From contig JALMGJ010000016.1 of the NCBI GenBank assembly GCA_023362775.1, positions 310,001-374,000 of the forward strand: a stretch of DNA of 64,000 nt. Reading direction: 5' to 3'. The position numbers and the translations under genes were made by a program. Under the pieces are notes generated by a model. The model was not told the DNA's origin. It ran no database searches and worked only from the letters and a program-made list of their open reading frames with translations. The DNA comes from Charina bottae (taxonomy: Eukaryota > Chordata > Lepidosauria > Squamata > Charinaidae). Positions 1-11,815 of this stretch are shown in pieces (the stretch's first letter is position 1; the number at the start of each line of letters is the position of its first letter).

Positions 1-353
1 GTCAGGTATTCATGCTTCTTCATGCCACTGATTCAGGTCTTTTCCTGCCACTGATTAGCCTGTCCCTTCCCCTTCACAATCAAAAGCTTGTAATTTCATT
101 TCTCCTTCCCTTCACTGTGATTGGTAGGGAGAAATAAAAGAGGCAATGCAAATATTATTTTCAAATTCTGGCAAAATCCCTTGAGCCTTCATGAAGACTC
201 ATGAGGGAAGGTTCACAATCAAACCAACCAATCAATCACAAGCCAATAACAAAATTCTTGATCATTTTCCAAGCACATTGACAACTGTTCACCTATCTCT
301 CCCTTCAAGGATAGTCCCCCAGCCATAAGCATTAGAAATATCTTTTTCTAAAC
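1..353. other. unique flank, no gene seen
   Basis: AT-rich sequence up to the Penelope-like insertion. No open frame of useful length, RNA gene or recognised repeat was seen. The last bases (354-365) are the left copy of that element's target duplication. Confidence 0.5.
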
Positions 354-364
354 CATAACTAGAG

Positions 365-433
365 ATGGTTGTTGTGTGTTTTCCGGGCTGTGTGTCCGTG
401 TTCTGGCAGTTCTGGTTCCTAACGTTTCGCCAG
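365..433 (+). repeat. left inverted terminal copy of PLE1
   Basis: Its reverse complement matches 1606-1674 with only a handful of differences across 69 bp. It begins at the 12-bp target duplication and fuses directly to RT coding sequence. This is the upstream inverted pseudo-LTR fragment. Confidence 0.9.
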
Positions 434-435
434 TC

Positions 436-1476
436 CACAGGTTTGTGGACGACACCTTCACCATTTGGAGTCATGGGGAAGAAGAATTAGAGAAATTCCT
501 GAACCACCTCAACAGCATCCACCCGAATATACAATTCACCATGGAAAAAGAAATGGAAGGCGAACTACCATTTTTAGATGTCATGGTCATACACAAGCCG
601 GACCTGCAATTAGGACACAAAATCTACAGAAAACCCACCCACACAGACCGGTATCTACACAAAAATTCCAATCACCACCCACGACAAAAAAGAGGCATCA
701 TCAAAACACTAGTGGATCGTGCAAATCATAACTGTGAAGCCCAATTTCTTAATTCTGAACTCAACCATTTGGATTGGTCCCTATAGGCGAATGGCTACTC
801 CAAGAATGAAATCAGGAGAGCTATCAAACTGAAAAAACAGCACTCAACTGAAGAAAAACAGCCCCCCACAAGCAAAATATTTCTGCCCTACATTAAAGGA
901 GTCACAGACCGCATGGAAAAACTAATGAAAAAACATAACCACCAAACAGTCTTCAAACCCACCAGAAAAATACAACAAATGTTAAAATCAGGAAAAGACA
1001 AAAGGGACTCCCTCACCGCTGCAGGAGTTTACCGCATACCTTGCACCTGTGGACATGTATACATTGGGACCACAAAATGCAGCATCCACACCAGGATAAA
1101 AGAACATGAAAGACACTGCAGACTACAGCAACCTGAAATATCTGCAATAGCTGAACATGCTCTCAAACAAACTGGTCACCAAATCTTATTTCAAAACACA
1201 GAAATACTGGACAACACCAACAGCAACTATGTTAGACTATACAGGGAAGCCATTGAAATACATAAACACCAACACAGTTTCAATAAAAAAGAAGAAAGCT
1301 TAAAGATCAGCAAAATCTGGCTGCCAGTCCTGAAAAACACAGCTTGCAAAAGGTCAATGAACTCTACTCAACCACAGAAGTATACAAACGACTCACACAA
1401 GAGATGTGCTAATCCCACACACGACAGCACCACACCCCCTAATCACCACAATAAACCCTCTCCTAATCTCTTGTAA
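436..1476 (+). pseudogene. Penelope RT C-terminal part plus GIY-YIG endonuclease
   Basis: One reading frame runs through this segment and is broken only by a TAG at 784-786. Upstream of the stop are the RT catalytic VDDTF motif and the conserved PFLDVMV and YRKPTHTDRY blocks of Penelope RT. Downstream, after a linker, comes GVYRIPC-x-CGHVYIGTT and an R-x-KEH block, which are the two halves of the GIY-YIG fold with the cysteine-rich entry seen in Penelope proteins. In the family the RT copies RNA primed at a nick made by the GIY-YIG nuclease. Here the protein lacks RT motifs 1 to B, so it is a non-functional remnant. The start is set by the junction with the inverted terminal copy, not by a true initiation codon. 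Confidence 0.88.
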
Positions 1477-1579
1477 ATGACCCACAGAAGACACACACCC
1501 TCTCAGCAGCTATAAACACCAGCAGGAACACACACACCCTCCACTTGGGCACAGACAGAATCTTCTAGCTGTGCTCCTG

Positions 1580-1622
1580 TCCTCTGAAGATTCCAGCCAC
1601 AGTGACTGGTGAAACGTTAGGA
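1580..1622 (+). ncRNA. hammerhead ribozyme-like motif in PLE1
   Basis: Core CTGAAGA at 1584-1590 fits the CUGANGA consensus. It is followed by a hairpin (CCAG/CTGG) and GAAA at 1611-1614, then C and the triplet GTT at 1616-1618 as possible cleavage triplet. The bases just before the core (TCCT, 1580-1583) pair with the bases after the triplet (AGGA, 1619-1622) as stem I. Stem III is reduced to AC/GU with no loop, so activity would probably need a dimer. Hammerheads are known in Penelope-like elements. That this copy folds or cleaves is inference. Confidence 0.55.
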
Positions 1623-1674
1623 ACCAGAACTGCCAGAACACGGCCACACAGCCCAGAAAACCCACAACAACCAT
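1606..1674 (+). repeat. right terminal repeat of PLE1
   Basis: The 3' terminal partner of the inverted copy at 365-433. It overlaps the 3' half of the hammerhead-like motif (stem II arm, GAAA, stem I arm). About 31 bp of further element sequence follow before the right target duplication. Confidence 0.88.
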
Positions 1675-1717
1675 CGGATTTCGGCCGTGAAAGCCTTTGA
1701 CTATACATAACTAGAGA

Positions 1718-3834
1718 GTTTCAAGACTTTTAATCCCACACATTAATGAATATATAGAAATAGAACAATGCACATATATATTAAACCAACTTTATAGAGT
1801 GCATACATATCCAGGTAGAAAATACATGCTACATAATGTTAAGAAGAGAGGGGAAAAATCAGTTACTCTGAAGATTAGAATATCAAGTGGCTGCTCTTAT
1901 CTCAAAATGGGCAGCAGAAGAATGGAGTAATTAAATGCAGTGTTCTGGTTATAAATTATGCTCACAAAACTTGGCTGGGAAATGGAAACTAAGTGCTGAA
2001 CAAATGCTTGCTTTTATATCTGGTTGTGGCAATAAGGGTAAAAAATTCAGAAATGGTGTATCTTACTGAGTTTCTATCAGAGCCCAAGAATTCACAGGAA
2101 GCTTTGATCACAGCCAGACTATGTTTCATTTTGCAGCTGCAAATAACAGTAGCTTGATGGTCCCCATCTTGATTGCAGAATGGCTATGAAAGGCCATAGT
2201 AGAGATGGTGGCTGAAAGATATACCTGAAGCACCACAGATTTTAAAATAGACTTTTAAGATTTGTAAAATGAAGATTCACATTTAAAGAAGATAGCTGAT
2301 TTGAGAACAGGAAATTTTTTAAATTATCAGTTTCAGCTGACATGGTTTCCAGCAAACAGGTTGTGGCTCTCTAACCACATTTATTCATCTGTCCAGCTTA
2401 GCCATAGTAGATTTCTCCTGGCTTACAATATAGTATAACAGCTAGTATACCTGGGCAAAGCAACTAAGGTTCACTTTGACATAGAGATTCAGGCGTTTGG
2501 AAGCAACCAAATTTGCTTTGCCAAAGCAAAGAGACCACCTGATTCTTCTTATCAAAAGAGATTTTCAGGTGGCCTTGACCTGATTCATGGCAGCACTATT
2601 GAAAAAGGGTCCACTCAGCCTTCTTTTCCAATGCTGGCTAAAGTGCCACCTACCTAGAATGTGATAAACACCTTTCAGCTGATCAGCTTCAATATAGGCT
2701 CATTAGATCTTTACAGGAGTGAATCATGACATTTCCCATATAAGTAGATTCATCATGAAATGAACACTGCCCAGAATAAAGTCCAGCTAGTGTTTGTCCT
2801 CAATAGGGGATGGAGAGTGATTGAACTTGGTTTCTAAACTTTACAAGTTGGCTAAGAGGTCTTTTACCTTTGTCTCTCTGTGTGTTTTACTTTTAAAAAT
2901 CTGTCTGCTTCCAGTGCCACATTAGCAAGTCAAGTCTTATTCTCTAGGCTTCCTGGACTGCAATGTTGTCATCTAAATTACCTCCCAAAGCTTGAGTAGA
3001 GATTATCTGATAATCCCTGCTCAAGGGTGATAATGATTTTAGGCTTTATGTATATCTCCCTTTCTACATATAAGTGAACTTTAAAAAATTGTCTTAGCTA
3101 AGGTAGGTTTAATGCAAAAGGCTTTAAAAATGAGCAGGATTATTTTACCTTTAAGAATTAATATCCCTGTTATTCAAAAATACCTGGAGGATACCTGGAG
3201 AATGATGCTGCTAATCAAGAGAATGGAAGGATTCTCTGGTCATGGAGATAGGTTAGGGGATCACATAATGCACTGAGTATCAAAACTATAATTTTCTGGT
3301 CCTGTAATGGCCTTGAATATTTGGCATGTAGCTTCCAGAATTTTTGCATAATACTACAAGAAGCTAGGCAATTATGTGAGGATCGTTCTTCCATTAAAAC
3401 AAGGGGAATTTCTCTGCAGCAGCAGAGAAATGTGCTTGTCTGACCTTGCTGGAAAGACATATCCCTGGAGATTAATCATTCTTAAAAAAAAAAAAAAAAG
3501 GACATATGCATAACCTTTCAACTGTTATGTATCTAACCTCTCAATAGGGACATGTGTATTCTAGTTCTAATTCTTCAAATTGTTTAAACCTCAAGTTGTT
3601 TCTTACATTTATCAAAATGCCCATCCAGACCAGTCAAATTCAATAGATACTTTTATTTCCAGTGACGGATCCACCATGGCTCCTATGTGGTATTAAAAAT
3701 GAGGACCTATCAGGAAAAAAAAATGAGGTTATGGCTTATAGTCAGCACTGAAAATGGCCAAATACAAACTGGTCCAGTTCACACATAATGCTAGAGCAGA
3801 GATTTCCAAATTAAGAAATTTTGAGACCAAGCCA
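1718..3834. other. unique intergenic DNA, no gene seen
   Basis: AT-rich sequence with stops in all frames. No protein motif, tRNA-like box or recognised repeat family was identified here. A short A-run lies near 3484-3500. Confidence 0.5.
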
Positions 3835-3925
3835 CAGGTGTATTTTATTTATTTATTTATAATTCAATTTATATTCACCGCTCCATCTCCCCCTAGGGGA
3901 ACTCTAGCTAGCTGTATACCAGCTT
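3835..3925 (-). mobile_element. 3' end of a CR1/L2-group LINE
   Basis: On the minus strand this reads as the terminal segment 'agagttcccc ... ggagatggagcgg' followed by AT-rich sequence and an (AAAT)n tail. It matches the 3' end of the large LINE at 33.5-37.9 kb, which has the same gagttccc and gatggagcggt words. Only the last roughly 90 bp are present. Confidence 0.8.
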
Positions 3926-5257
3926 CCTATTTAAAAAAAACAAAACAAAATTCTTTTAAGTGTAAAAAGTCATGAGACATTTTAAAAAGGGAAAAATGGC
4001 TTTCAATGAAAGGTAAAACAAAATTCAGAAATAAGTCATGAGTCTTTAAATAGGGAGACAAAACCTTGGAGTTACAGTATAAAATGCACACATATTGCAT
4101 AAATGTATCATAGATCAACGGCACTGTGTCCTGCAAGTTGAGGGGGTCATGTCATATATTGACAATTTATTCTATGCCAAATGATCACTATTGTAGCTTG
4201 TGCTTAATATACGGCAGAATCATATTTTCATTCAGACTCGAAAGCTCAAGGGAGATGGGAATACTGAATAGTGTTGATGTAACATATTCCCTGTAAATAT
4301 CCTGGGCTGGCTTTGTTCTGAAATAATTCAAGCAATCATGAGCAATGGCAATTCTTTAACCTTTGCAGAAAATACTTTCTACCCATTATCCTTGGAATCA
4401 TACATTATTATGTCACTGAACTGGCTCTCTGTGGGCCAATAACACGTGCCTAACATATTGCATCTGTACACCAGGGCTGCTATTTTCATCTTTGCAAAAG
4501 GATGTTTTTATCTCACCTGTACTTCCAAACTTTTCAAGCTAACTTTGTATGAAGGATGCTTTGACTGGTTGACTTGCAGGTGAGTGGGGGAAGAGACTGA
4601 GCTGCTGATGGAAAAAAAGATGAAAATTCTCTTACATAGTCACAATTTTTCTTTGCATTCACACAGTTTGTTTTTAAATTGTAACTAGGCATGTGATGGA
4701 AAAAGATAACCATCTTCTACTTCCCTTTTTCACACATTTATTTTTTTTAAATTAAACATTCATTCCGTTTATGAAACAAAAATGCAAATGTGTACTAAGT
4801 TTGTATATAAAAAGAACCCATTGATATAAAAAATATCCAATGGGTACAACTATTTTTAGAGCAGAGAGAATATCATATTGTATTTGACTTATCATGTAAC
4901 TCTTAAAACCTGACGTTAAAAAAAAAGATGGCAGCACAAAATTCAGTACTATAACTTGGTCACCGAATCACCCTTTCAAGAGTGGGATTTTGACATCTCA
5001 CCCCCATCAAAGGAACTCGTAAGAGATTATATCTCTGAAGATCTTGGCTGTAATCTGGAAAGGTATACATAGTCTTCAGTGGAAAGAGGTCATATTAAAG
5101 AACATGCTAATTTCTTCTCACAGCATTATGACAGCATCTGAGAAGTTGCTAAGGGAGCAGATTTAAGTAGAAGCAACCAGAAACAAAGGACATGCTTGAT
5201 TGGAGATAGATACAAAATAAGAGTGGGTTTTAAGAAGGGGAACCAAACAAATATTCA
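3926..5257. other. unique intergenic DNA, no gene seen
   Basis: No coding signature or recognised repeat. Short ORFs in the interval show no domain motif and no biased codon use. Confidence 0.45.
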
Positions 5258-5309
5258 ATAAATAAATAAATAAATAAATAAATAAACAAACAAACAAACA
5301 AACAAACAA
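5258..5309 (+). repeat. (AAAT)n/(AAAC)n microsatellite
   Basis: About seven AAAT units pass directly into about seven AAAC units. This is a typical decayed retroelement tail, but no clear 3' end is readable just upstream. Confidence 0.9.
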
Positions 5310-5566
5310 TCCGCCATTGTGTTCTGCAGTGCTTTACCAGAGGACATTGAAACTTGTATTTGTTGCTTTGAATCTATTTGGCCAGTGAGATTTTGTAACA
5401 AGTACAATTGGCTATTTTTTGTTTTAATCTACCATGTTCAACCTGTTTATTCAGAGTCATTCTGTAAAAGCACATACTGTAGTTTGCTTCTGCATATACA
5501 ATTTTTATAATTCTAAACTTTAAATAAGTCCTACACCCATTAGCATCCTGCTTCATTACATGCTTC

Positions 5567-5815
5567 TTCTATTTAGTTATTGTTAGATTTATATCCCATC
5601 TTTCCTCCAAGTGCTCAAAGCATTATACATAGTGCTCTTTTGTCCATTTTTTCCCACAACAACCTCATGAGGTAGGTTCAACTTGTGGACATCCACAGAA
5701 GGCAGGAGGAGCAAATGGCAAAACATTGAACAATGTAATCCCCCAAAGGCTACATCTTACATACTTGTCTTAGATATGGGGATTCAAATCCATAAGACTG
5801 GCATTAGTATGATAT
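5567..5815 (-). mobile_element. old tRNA-derived SINE copy
   Basis: Minus-strand similarity in layout to the SINEs at 17.2 and 20.5 kb: the 'acaacaacctcatgaggtagg' type block in the middle, and a box-B-like ggattcaaatcc near 5780 towards the SINE 5' end. Diverged and without a readable target duplication. Confidence 0.55.
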
Positions 5816-5920
5816 CTCCATGTGTGTGTCATGAAACTGGAAATGAGCAATAGCCAGCCACTTTGGTACTGTTACCAAGAAGACTATATTTTTAAAGGAG
5901 ATGTATGTACGTATGTATGT

Positions 5921-6261
5921 AGGAGCCAGTTTGGTGTAGTGGTTAAGGCACCAGGCTAGAGACTGGGAGTTCTAGTCCCGCCTTCGGCATGAAGCCAGCT
6001 GGGTGACCTTGGGCCAGTCACTCTCTCTCAGCCCTAGGAAGAAGGCAATGGAAAGACCCAGTTTGGTATAGTAGTGAAGAAACTGGGAGATTGTGAGTTC
6101 TAGTCTTGCCTTAGGCACAAAGCCAGTGGGGTGACCTTGGGCCAGTCACTGTCTCTAACCCCTAGGAAGGGAGCAATGGCAAACCACTTCTGAAATCTTG
6201 CCAAGAATACTGCTGGGACTAGTCCAGGCAGTCACCAGAAGTCAACATTGACTCAAAGGTA
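5921..6261 (+). mobile_element. Sauria-type tRNA-derived SINE, two heads in tandem
   Basis: Starts with a tRNA-like head: box A-like tagtggttaagg and box B-like gagttctagtcc, followed by the gtgaccttgggccagtcac block. A second, more diverged head starts near 6059 and repeats the same blocks. The 3' part (aggcagtcaccagaagtcaac, then attgactcaaagg) resembles the BovB-like end of squamate SINEs that are mobilised by BovB RTE elements. The tail runs straight into the long microsatellite at 6262. Confidence 0.8.
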
Positions 6262-7448
<1,187 letters not shown>

Positions 7449-7762
7449 AAAGGTAAAGGTTCCCCCCGCACATTTGTGCAGTCGTGTCCAACTCTAGGGG
7501 CCAGTGCTCATCTCTGCTTGTTAGCTGAAGAGCCAGCGTTGTCCGAAGTCGCTTCCGCAGTCATGTGGCCAGCATGACGCACACGGAACGCTGTTACCTA
7601 CCCACCAAAGTGGTACCTATTAATCTACTTGCATTTGCATGCTTTCGAATGTCTAGGTTGGCAAGAGCTGGGGCAAGTGCGGGAGCTCACTCCATCATGC
7701 GGGACTAGCGATTCGAACCTCCGAACTTGCGATCTTCCGAACGAAAAGCCTGGCATCTTACT
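7449..7762 (-). mobile_element. SINE family member (copy 1 of 3), near full length
   Basis: On the minus strand a tRNA-like head with box B-like ggttcgaat (near 7712-7720) is followed by conserved body words (agctcccgcacttgcc, ccacatgactgcgg, gacaacgctggctcttc) and ends in gggggaacctttacctttac. The same body occurs at 16147-16245 (minus) and 53999-54150 (plus). This is a squamate SINE family; its RepeatMasker name cannot be fixed by eye. Confidence 0.8.
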
Positions 7763-8121
7763 CTGAAAAAATGCTCCTCTGTCCTCAGGAACTGGAATAA
7801 AATGCATTTTCAGTCTATTATCCCCTCCCCATCACTATGCAAGCACACCCAATACAAAAATTCCACAAGAATGTAGAAAATGTGGATTTCATGAATAAGG
7901 GTCCACTAGTACAAGAGCAAATCCAATGTTTTCTTTTTATTTTCCTTATTCCTAAGTATTTTCTTATATTTCATATTTATCAGTCCTGCTGAGTAAAGGT
8001 TGCACATCTGTTTGATAAAAGATTACTTAGTGAATGCCAAAGTATATCTGTTTTCAGCATACGACAAAATTCTTTTCCATTTTGGTCCCAGCCAAGATCA
8101 TATTAATGAATTAATGCTATC

Positions 8122-8262
8122 ATTCATTCATTCATTCATTCATTCATTCATTCATTCATTCAATTTATATAGCCACACATCTCAAAAACATGTCTCTGGG
8201 CAGCTCACCACAAATAAAGGTAATGTAAAAAATAAAACAATACCAAAAGCATAAGTATAAAA
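8122..8262 (-). mobile_element. CR1-group 3' end with (GAAT)n tail
   Basis: On the minus strand this reads 'gtgagctgcccagag ... gctatataaatt' and then about ten GAAT units (8122-8161). That is the canonical CR1-group 3' terminus with a microsatellite tail. Confidence 0.8.
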
Positions 8263-8275
8263 ACAATTTAAAAAC

Positions 8276-8386
<111 letters not shown>

Positions 8387-8720
8387 AGATTTATAGTGAC
8401 TCTGGGTGATATACCATAATTAAATAAAACAAGAAATATATAAAATCAATCCTCATTAAAAATAAAGGCACAGAAGACAGTGAATATTAACTATATTAAC
8501 TACAGTGATGAAGCCATCTTAGAATGTCACCAGTTTCCTAGGACCCCCAGGCCTGATGACATAGCCGGGTCTTGAGGGACTTCCGGAACATTAACGGCTG
8601 GAGCTAACCTCACCGGGGGGTGGGGGAGAATGTTCCATAAGGTGGGTGCTACGGCAGAGAAGGCCTGCCTCCAGGGACATCCCAAGTGTAAATCCCTAGC
8701 AGATGGGACCCACAGCATAA
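8387..8720 (-). mobile_element. CR1-group LINE 3' fragment
   Basis: The minus strand encodes RQAFSAVAPTLWNILP, matching AFSITAPTLWNMLP near the C-terminus of the large LINE at 37.5 kb. It is followed by a 3' UTR ending 'ggtgatatatcacccagagtcactataaatct' in gist, and then the GATA/GACA tail. Frame is lost outside this block. Confidence 0.82.
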
Positions 8721-9179
8721 AAACATAGAAAAATAACCATAGAACAATACAGTCTATAGCCCAGGTATACTAAAACCCATTAAAGTTTTTGCAGCTCTAA
8801 TATCTTGAAGAAAACCTGCCTCTCTTCAGCTCCCATTCTCCCATCTCTTTCTATAACCTCCACCACCACCACTTATAGCTATCTGTCTCACTTACCAAAT
8901 AACTTGCAAATGATCTAATAGCATCTCTTCTCCAGACACTAACTATTATGACAACAAACCAACTTCTCTTCAATAAAGTCACATTTTTCTTTATCCAGTA
9001 TCCTCTTTAGAGCACAAGCAGAGCCTTAAATTCATTTCATTCATAATGCTCTTGCTTCTTCAGTCATGTAACATGGATGCAATTTCTCTAGCTGCCTCAA
9101 CTTCATATTTCATACTATTCCTACGTATTTTGTCACCCAAGAACAAATCTGCAAGGATCAAAGGAAGGAGGAGGAAGAA

Positions 9180-9300
9180 ATAAGGGGTTATATTCCATTC
9201 TCAGAAGGAAAGTTATTTTTGAAAACCTGGCTGTTCCAACAGACCCCAGGGGCTGAGAAGTTGTAATGTTCCCTCTCATAGTGGGGTGTATTTTTGTGTA
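9180..9300 (+). mobile_element. short CR1-group 3' fragment
   Basis: Plus-strand translation near 9213-9245 gives a (F)ENLAVPTD-type or KTWLFQQT-type block resembling the C-terminal FRKNLKTWF of CR1-group ORF2. It is short and diverged. Confidence 0.45.
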
Positions 9301-9939
9301 ATGTGATTGTTTCCTGATGCATACGTTATCCTACATTATTGCTTTATATTTTATTATTGTAATTATTGCTATTGTTTCAAACTGCTTTATGATGTCAGGT
9401 ATGTCTGCCACACAGAGTCCATAATGACTGGAGTAGCCTGTGAACCCAATATGGATAAAGATATAGATCACATAGATACATGTGGGGCTGTTCACTTTAA
9501 GCAGGCAAGTGAAAGTTGCTGCAATACAATGTCTCAGCAGGGAGAAATTGACAAAGACCCAGGATGCAGAACAAAACAAGAGTTCCCACTAATGAGAAAT
9601 TGTCTCACTCCAACAACCTCCATGGAGTTCCAGTCCCTTGTGCTGGGAAATGGAAGATTTCTTATTCTTCTTGCATTTCAGCTGAGCCAAAAGGAAATCA
9701 ACCCAACTACCCAACACAGGAAGTGATATAGGAGTAGAGGCATCACACTGATCAGAGAGCAGTACCAAAGCTATGGAAGTACCCTAAATATTAGGATAAT
9801 TTTGTGGGAGCAATCATTCCATGACAGTTTGTATTGACACAGGCCATTATGTAGGAGCAGTTTTGTATTCTTCAGACCTTACCGGAGATCAGTCTCAAAG
9901 TCAAGACATACCTCTATTACCATCTGTTGATTTTTATCC
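9301..9939. other. unique DNA, no gene seen
   Basis: A 139-residue open frame at 9307-9726 shows no recognisable domain and is not called. The Penelope-like PLE2 homology begins at about 9940. Confidence 0.4.
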
Positions 9940-9944
9940 AGGAA

Positions 9945-11169
9945 TTCTGGCAAAGAGGTGCAAACAGTTATTTCCTGAAACTGGACAACCAGGTCAAAAG
10001 AATCCTCAATGACCTAACCAAGAAAGGTGAAATCACAAAAGAAGAACAGAGGTGGATGAAAAGCAGCGGACCCATCATCCCACGCTTCTACGGATGCCCC
10101 AAAATACACAAGCCCGACATACAGTACCTCTCCAATTGTATCGTTACCAGGGACCCCCACATACAACATAGCTAAAGAACTTACAAGAAAATTTGGGCAT
10201 CTCACAGAGGAGAGTGAATACTCAATCAAATCTCCACTACAGTGCCTCCAGAATATCAAAGACCTAAAAATAGATGAAGATGAAATTATGGTGTCATTTG
10301 ATGTCACTACACTCTTTACATCCATAGACCAAGCACTAGCGATTGAATCCATGGCAGCAGTTCTAAGCAAAACATTTGACCTAACTAGATACATCAAGAT
10401 CAAAATACCCAGAATCATGGACCTCATCAACCACTGCCTAACCACCTACTTTCAGTTTGATGGACAAATATACCAACAAATCAAAGGAACACCTATGGGA
10501 TCACAACTCTCAGGACTCATAGCAGAGATAGTAATGCAATGTCTAGAAAGGATAGCACTCCCACACATACAACCCAAAATATGGATCCAGTATGTAGATG
10601 ACACCTTCCTCATAATAAAAAAGGAACAACTGGAGGAAACACATGAAACTATCAACAATATCTTCAAAAGAATAAAATTCACAAGGGAAAAAGAAAACAA
10701 CACACTACCCTTCTTGGACATCCTCATCAGTAGAGGAAACGATGGCATTCTAGAAACACAAGTCTACCGGAAATCTACCCACACTAACCAAGTGCTCCAC
10801 TACCAAAGCAATAACTCAACCTCCCACAAGAGGAGCTGTGTAAGAACACTATTCAGACGAGCAAAAACACACTGCAGCAACCCAGAACACCAGAAAAAGG
10901 TAACAGACCACTTATACAGAATCTTCCAGCAAAATGGATACCCACGCAACTTTATCAAAAAGTGCCTGACCTCTCAACCCAACATAGCAAAACCAACAGA
11001 AGCTATGAAAAGGATTACACTGCCATACATCAGAAACATCTCAGAAACTACTAATAGACTGTTACAACCACACAGCATCACCGTAGCACATAAACCAACC
11101 AAAACCCTTCAGAACATCATAAGTAACCCAAAAGACCCAGTAGTCCAAGAAGAAAAAAACAGGAGTTAA
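9945..11169 (+). pseudogene. Penelope reverse transcriptase (PLE2), frameshifted
   Basis: The first part (to about 10150) reads IPRFYGCPKIHKP, the Penelope RT finger motif. A frameshift between about 10130 and 10170 changes frame. The rest is open from before 10288 to 11169. It shows motif A (MVSFDVTTLFTSID), motif B (KGTPMGSQLSGLIAEIVM, near residue 65 of the downstream frame), motif C (QYVDDTFLI, near residue 101), then PFLDILIS and YRKSTHTNQ. In intact elements this enzyme copies the element RNA at the target. The N-terminal part and start codon are missing, so this is a remnant with a conserved RT core. Confidence 0.88.
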
Positions 11170-11729
11170 TCTACAACATACAGTGTAAGGACTGTAGCAG
11201 CCACTATGTAGGACAGACTGGCAGAAGACTAGCAGAACGCATCCATGAACACCAACTAGCAGTCAGAAGACATGATGAAAACTCCTTAATCTCACAACAC
11301 ATAGATAGACTCAACCATACTTTCAACTGGGAAACTGTGAGCATCTAAAACCAAGCCAAATCCAAAAATGCTAGAGAATTCCTGGAAGCTTGGCACTTAG
11401 ACAAAGCAGCCATCAACAGACACATAGAGGTAAACAACATTTACATAACATTCATAAGAGACAATAGAAAATCCAGAAGACCAGAACACCTCCTTGCCAG
11501 CAATCAACACCCAGATATGCAAAGATTAACACCAGGATTAGCACCAGAGGAACAATCAAACAGCAGAATATACCCTAATCAAGGAACTATTAACTCAGTC
11601 AATCAACCAAGCAGCAAACAACAGCCCAATCAAGGAACTACCAAGAAGAGAACAACACCTCCACCAACACAAGCAGGACAAGCCAGGGTATATAAACAGA
11701 GAGCAAGTCCTACTCCCTTTTTGTACTGA
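11163..11729 (+). pseudogene. GIY-YIG endonuclease domain of PLE2
   Basis: Different frame from the RT, reached by a shift in an A-run near 11150-11160. It reads ELIYNIQCKDCSSHYVGQTG (GIY and YIG equivalents with a CxxC pair), then R-LAERIHEHQ. A TAA at 11346-11348 interrupts the frame, which otherwise continues with FLEAWHLDKAAINRHIE and HLLASNQHP to a TGA at 11727. The minus-strand piece at 24.6 kb encodes the same region of a related copy without that stop. The terminal TGA lies inside the hammerhead core. Confidence 0.85.
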
Positions 11730-11767
11730 AGATGTTGCCTAGCCTGGCAATGAAACATCTGCAAGAA
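11718..11767 (+). ncRNA. hammerhead ribozyme-like motif in PLE2
   Basis: Core CTGAAGA at 11726-11732, hairpin GTTGCC/GGCAAT (11734-11739 with 11746-11751), GAAA at 11752-11755, then C and triplet ATC at 11757-11759. Stem I forms eight pairs, two of them G-U wobbles, between 11718-11725 (tttttgta) and 11760-11767 (tgcaagaa). As in PLE1 one T is unpaired between the core and stem II, and stem III has no loop. The base pairs differ from PLE1 while the core is the same, which argues for selection on the fold. Confidence 0.65.
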
Positions 11768-11815
11768 AACAACAAGGCTCAGAGAGCACCAAGGATCCTG
11801 AGCTACAAATATTCT

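Larger units (their letters stand above)
366..1705 (+). mobile_element. Penelope-like retroelement PLE1, 5'-truncated
   Basis: A complete insertion unit flanked by a perfect 12-bp direct repeat (354-365 and 1706-1717). Inside are, in order, a 69-bp inverted copy of the 3' end (365-433), the last part of a Penelope-type reverse transcriptase beginning just before its VDD catalytic motif, a GIY-YIG endonuclease domain, a spacer, a hammerhead-like motif (1580-1622) and the 3' terminus. RT followed by GIY-YIG defines the canonical endonuclease-bearing Penelope-like elements. Inverted or direct terminal copies (pseudo-LTRs) and 5' truncation are typical of the group. The upstream two thirds of the RT is missing, so this copy cannot be autonomous. 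Confidence 0.9.
9940..11815 (+). mobile_element. Penelope-like retroelement PLE2
   Basis: A second Penelope-like copy of a family clearly different from PLE1. It contains most of the RT, a GIY-YIG domain, a hammerhead-like motif, and a 3' end near 'aaatattctcttta'. No inverted terminal copy or target duplication could be read, so both ends are approximate. The 5' end is truncated within the N-terminal RT region. Confidence 0.87.

Noticed and set aside
8000..8254. 84-residue frame with SFIHSFIHSFIHS repeats
   Set aside because: It reads through the (TTCA)n tail of a minus-strand CR1-group end.
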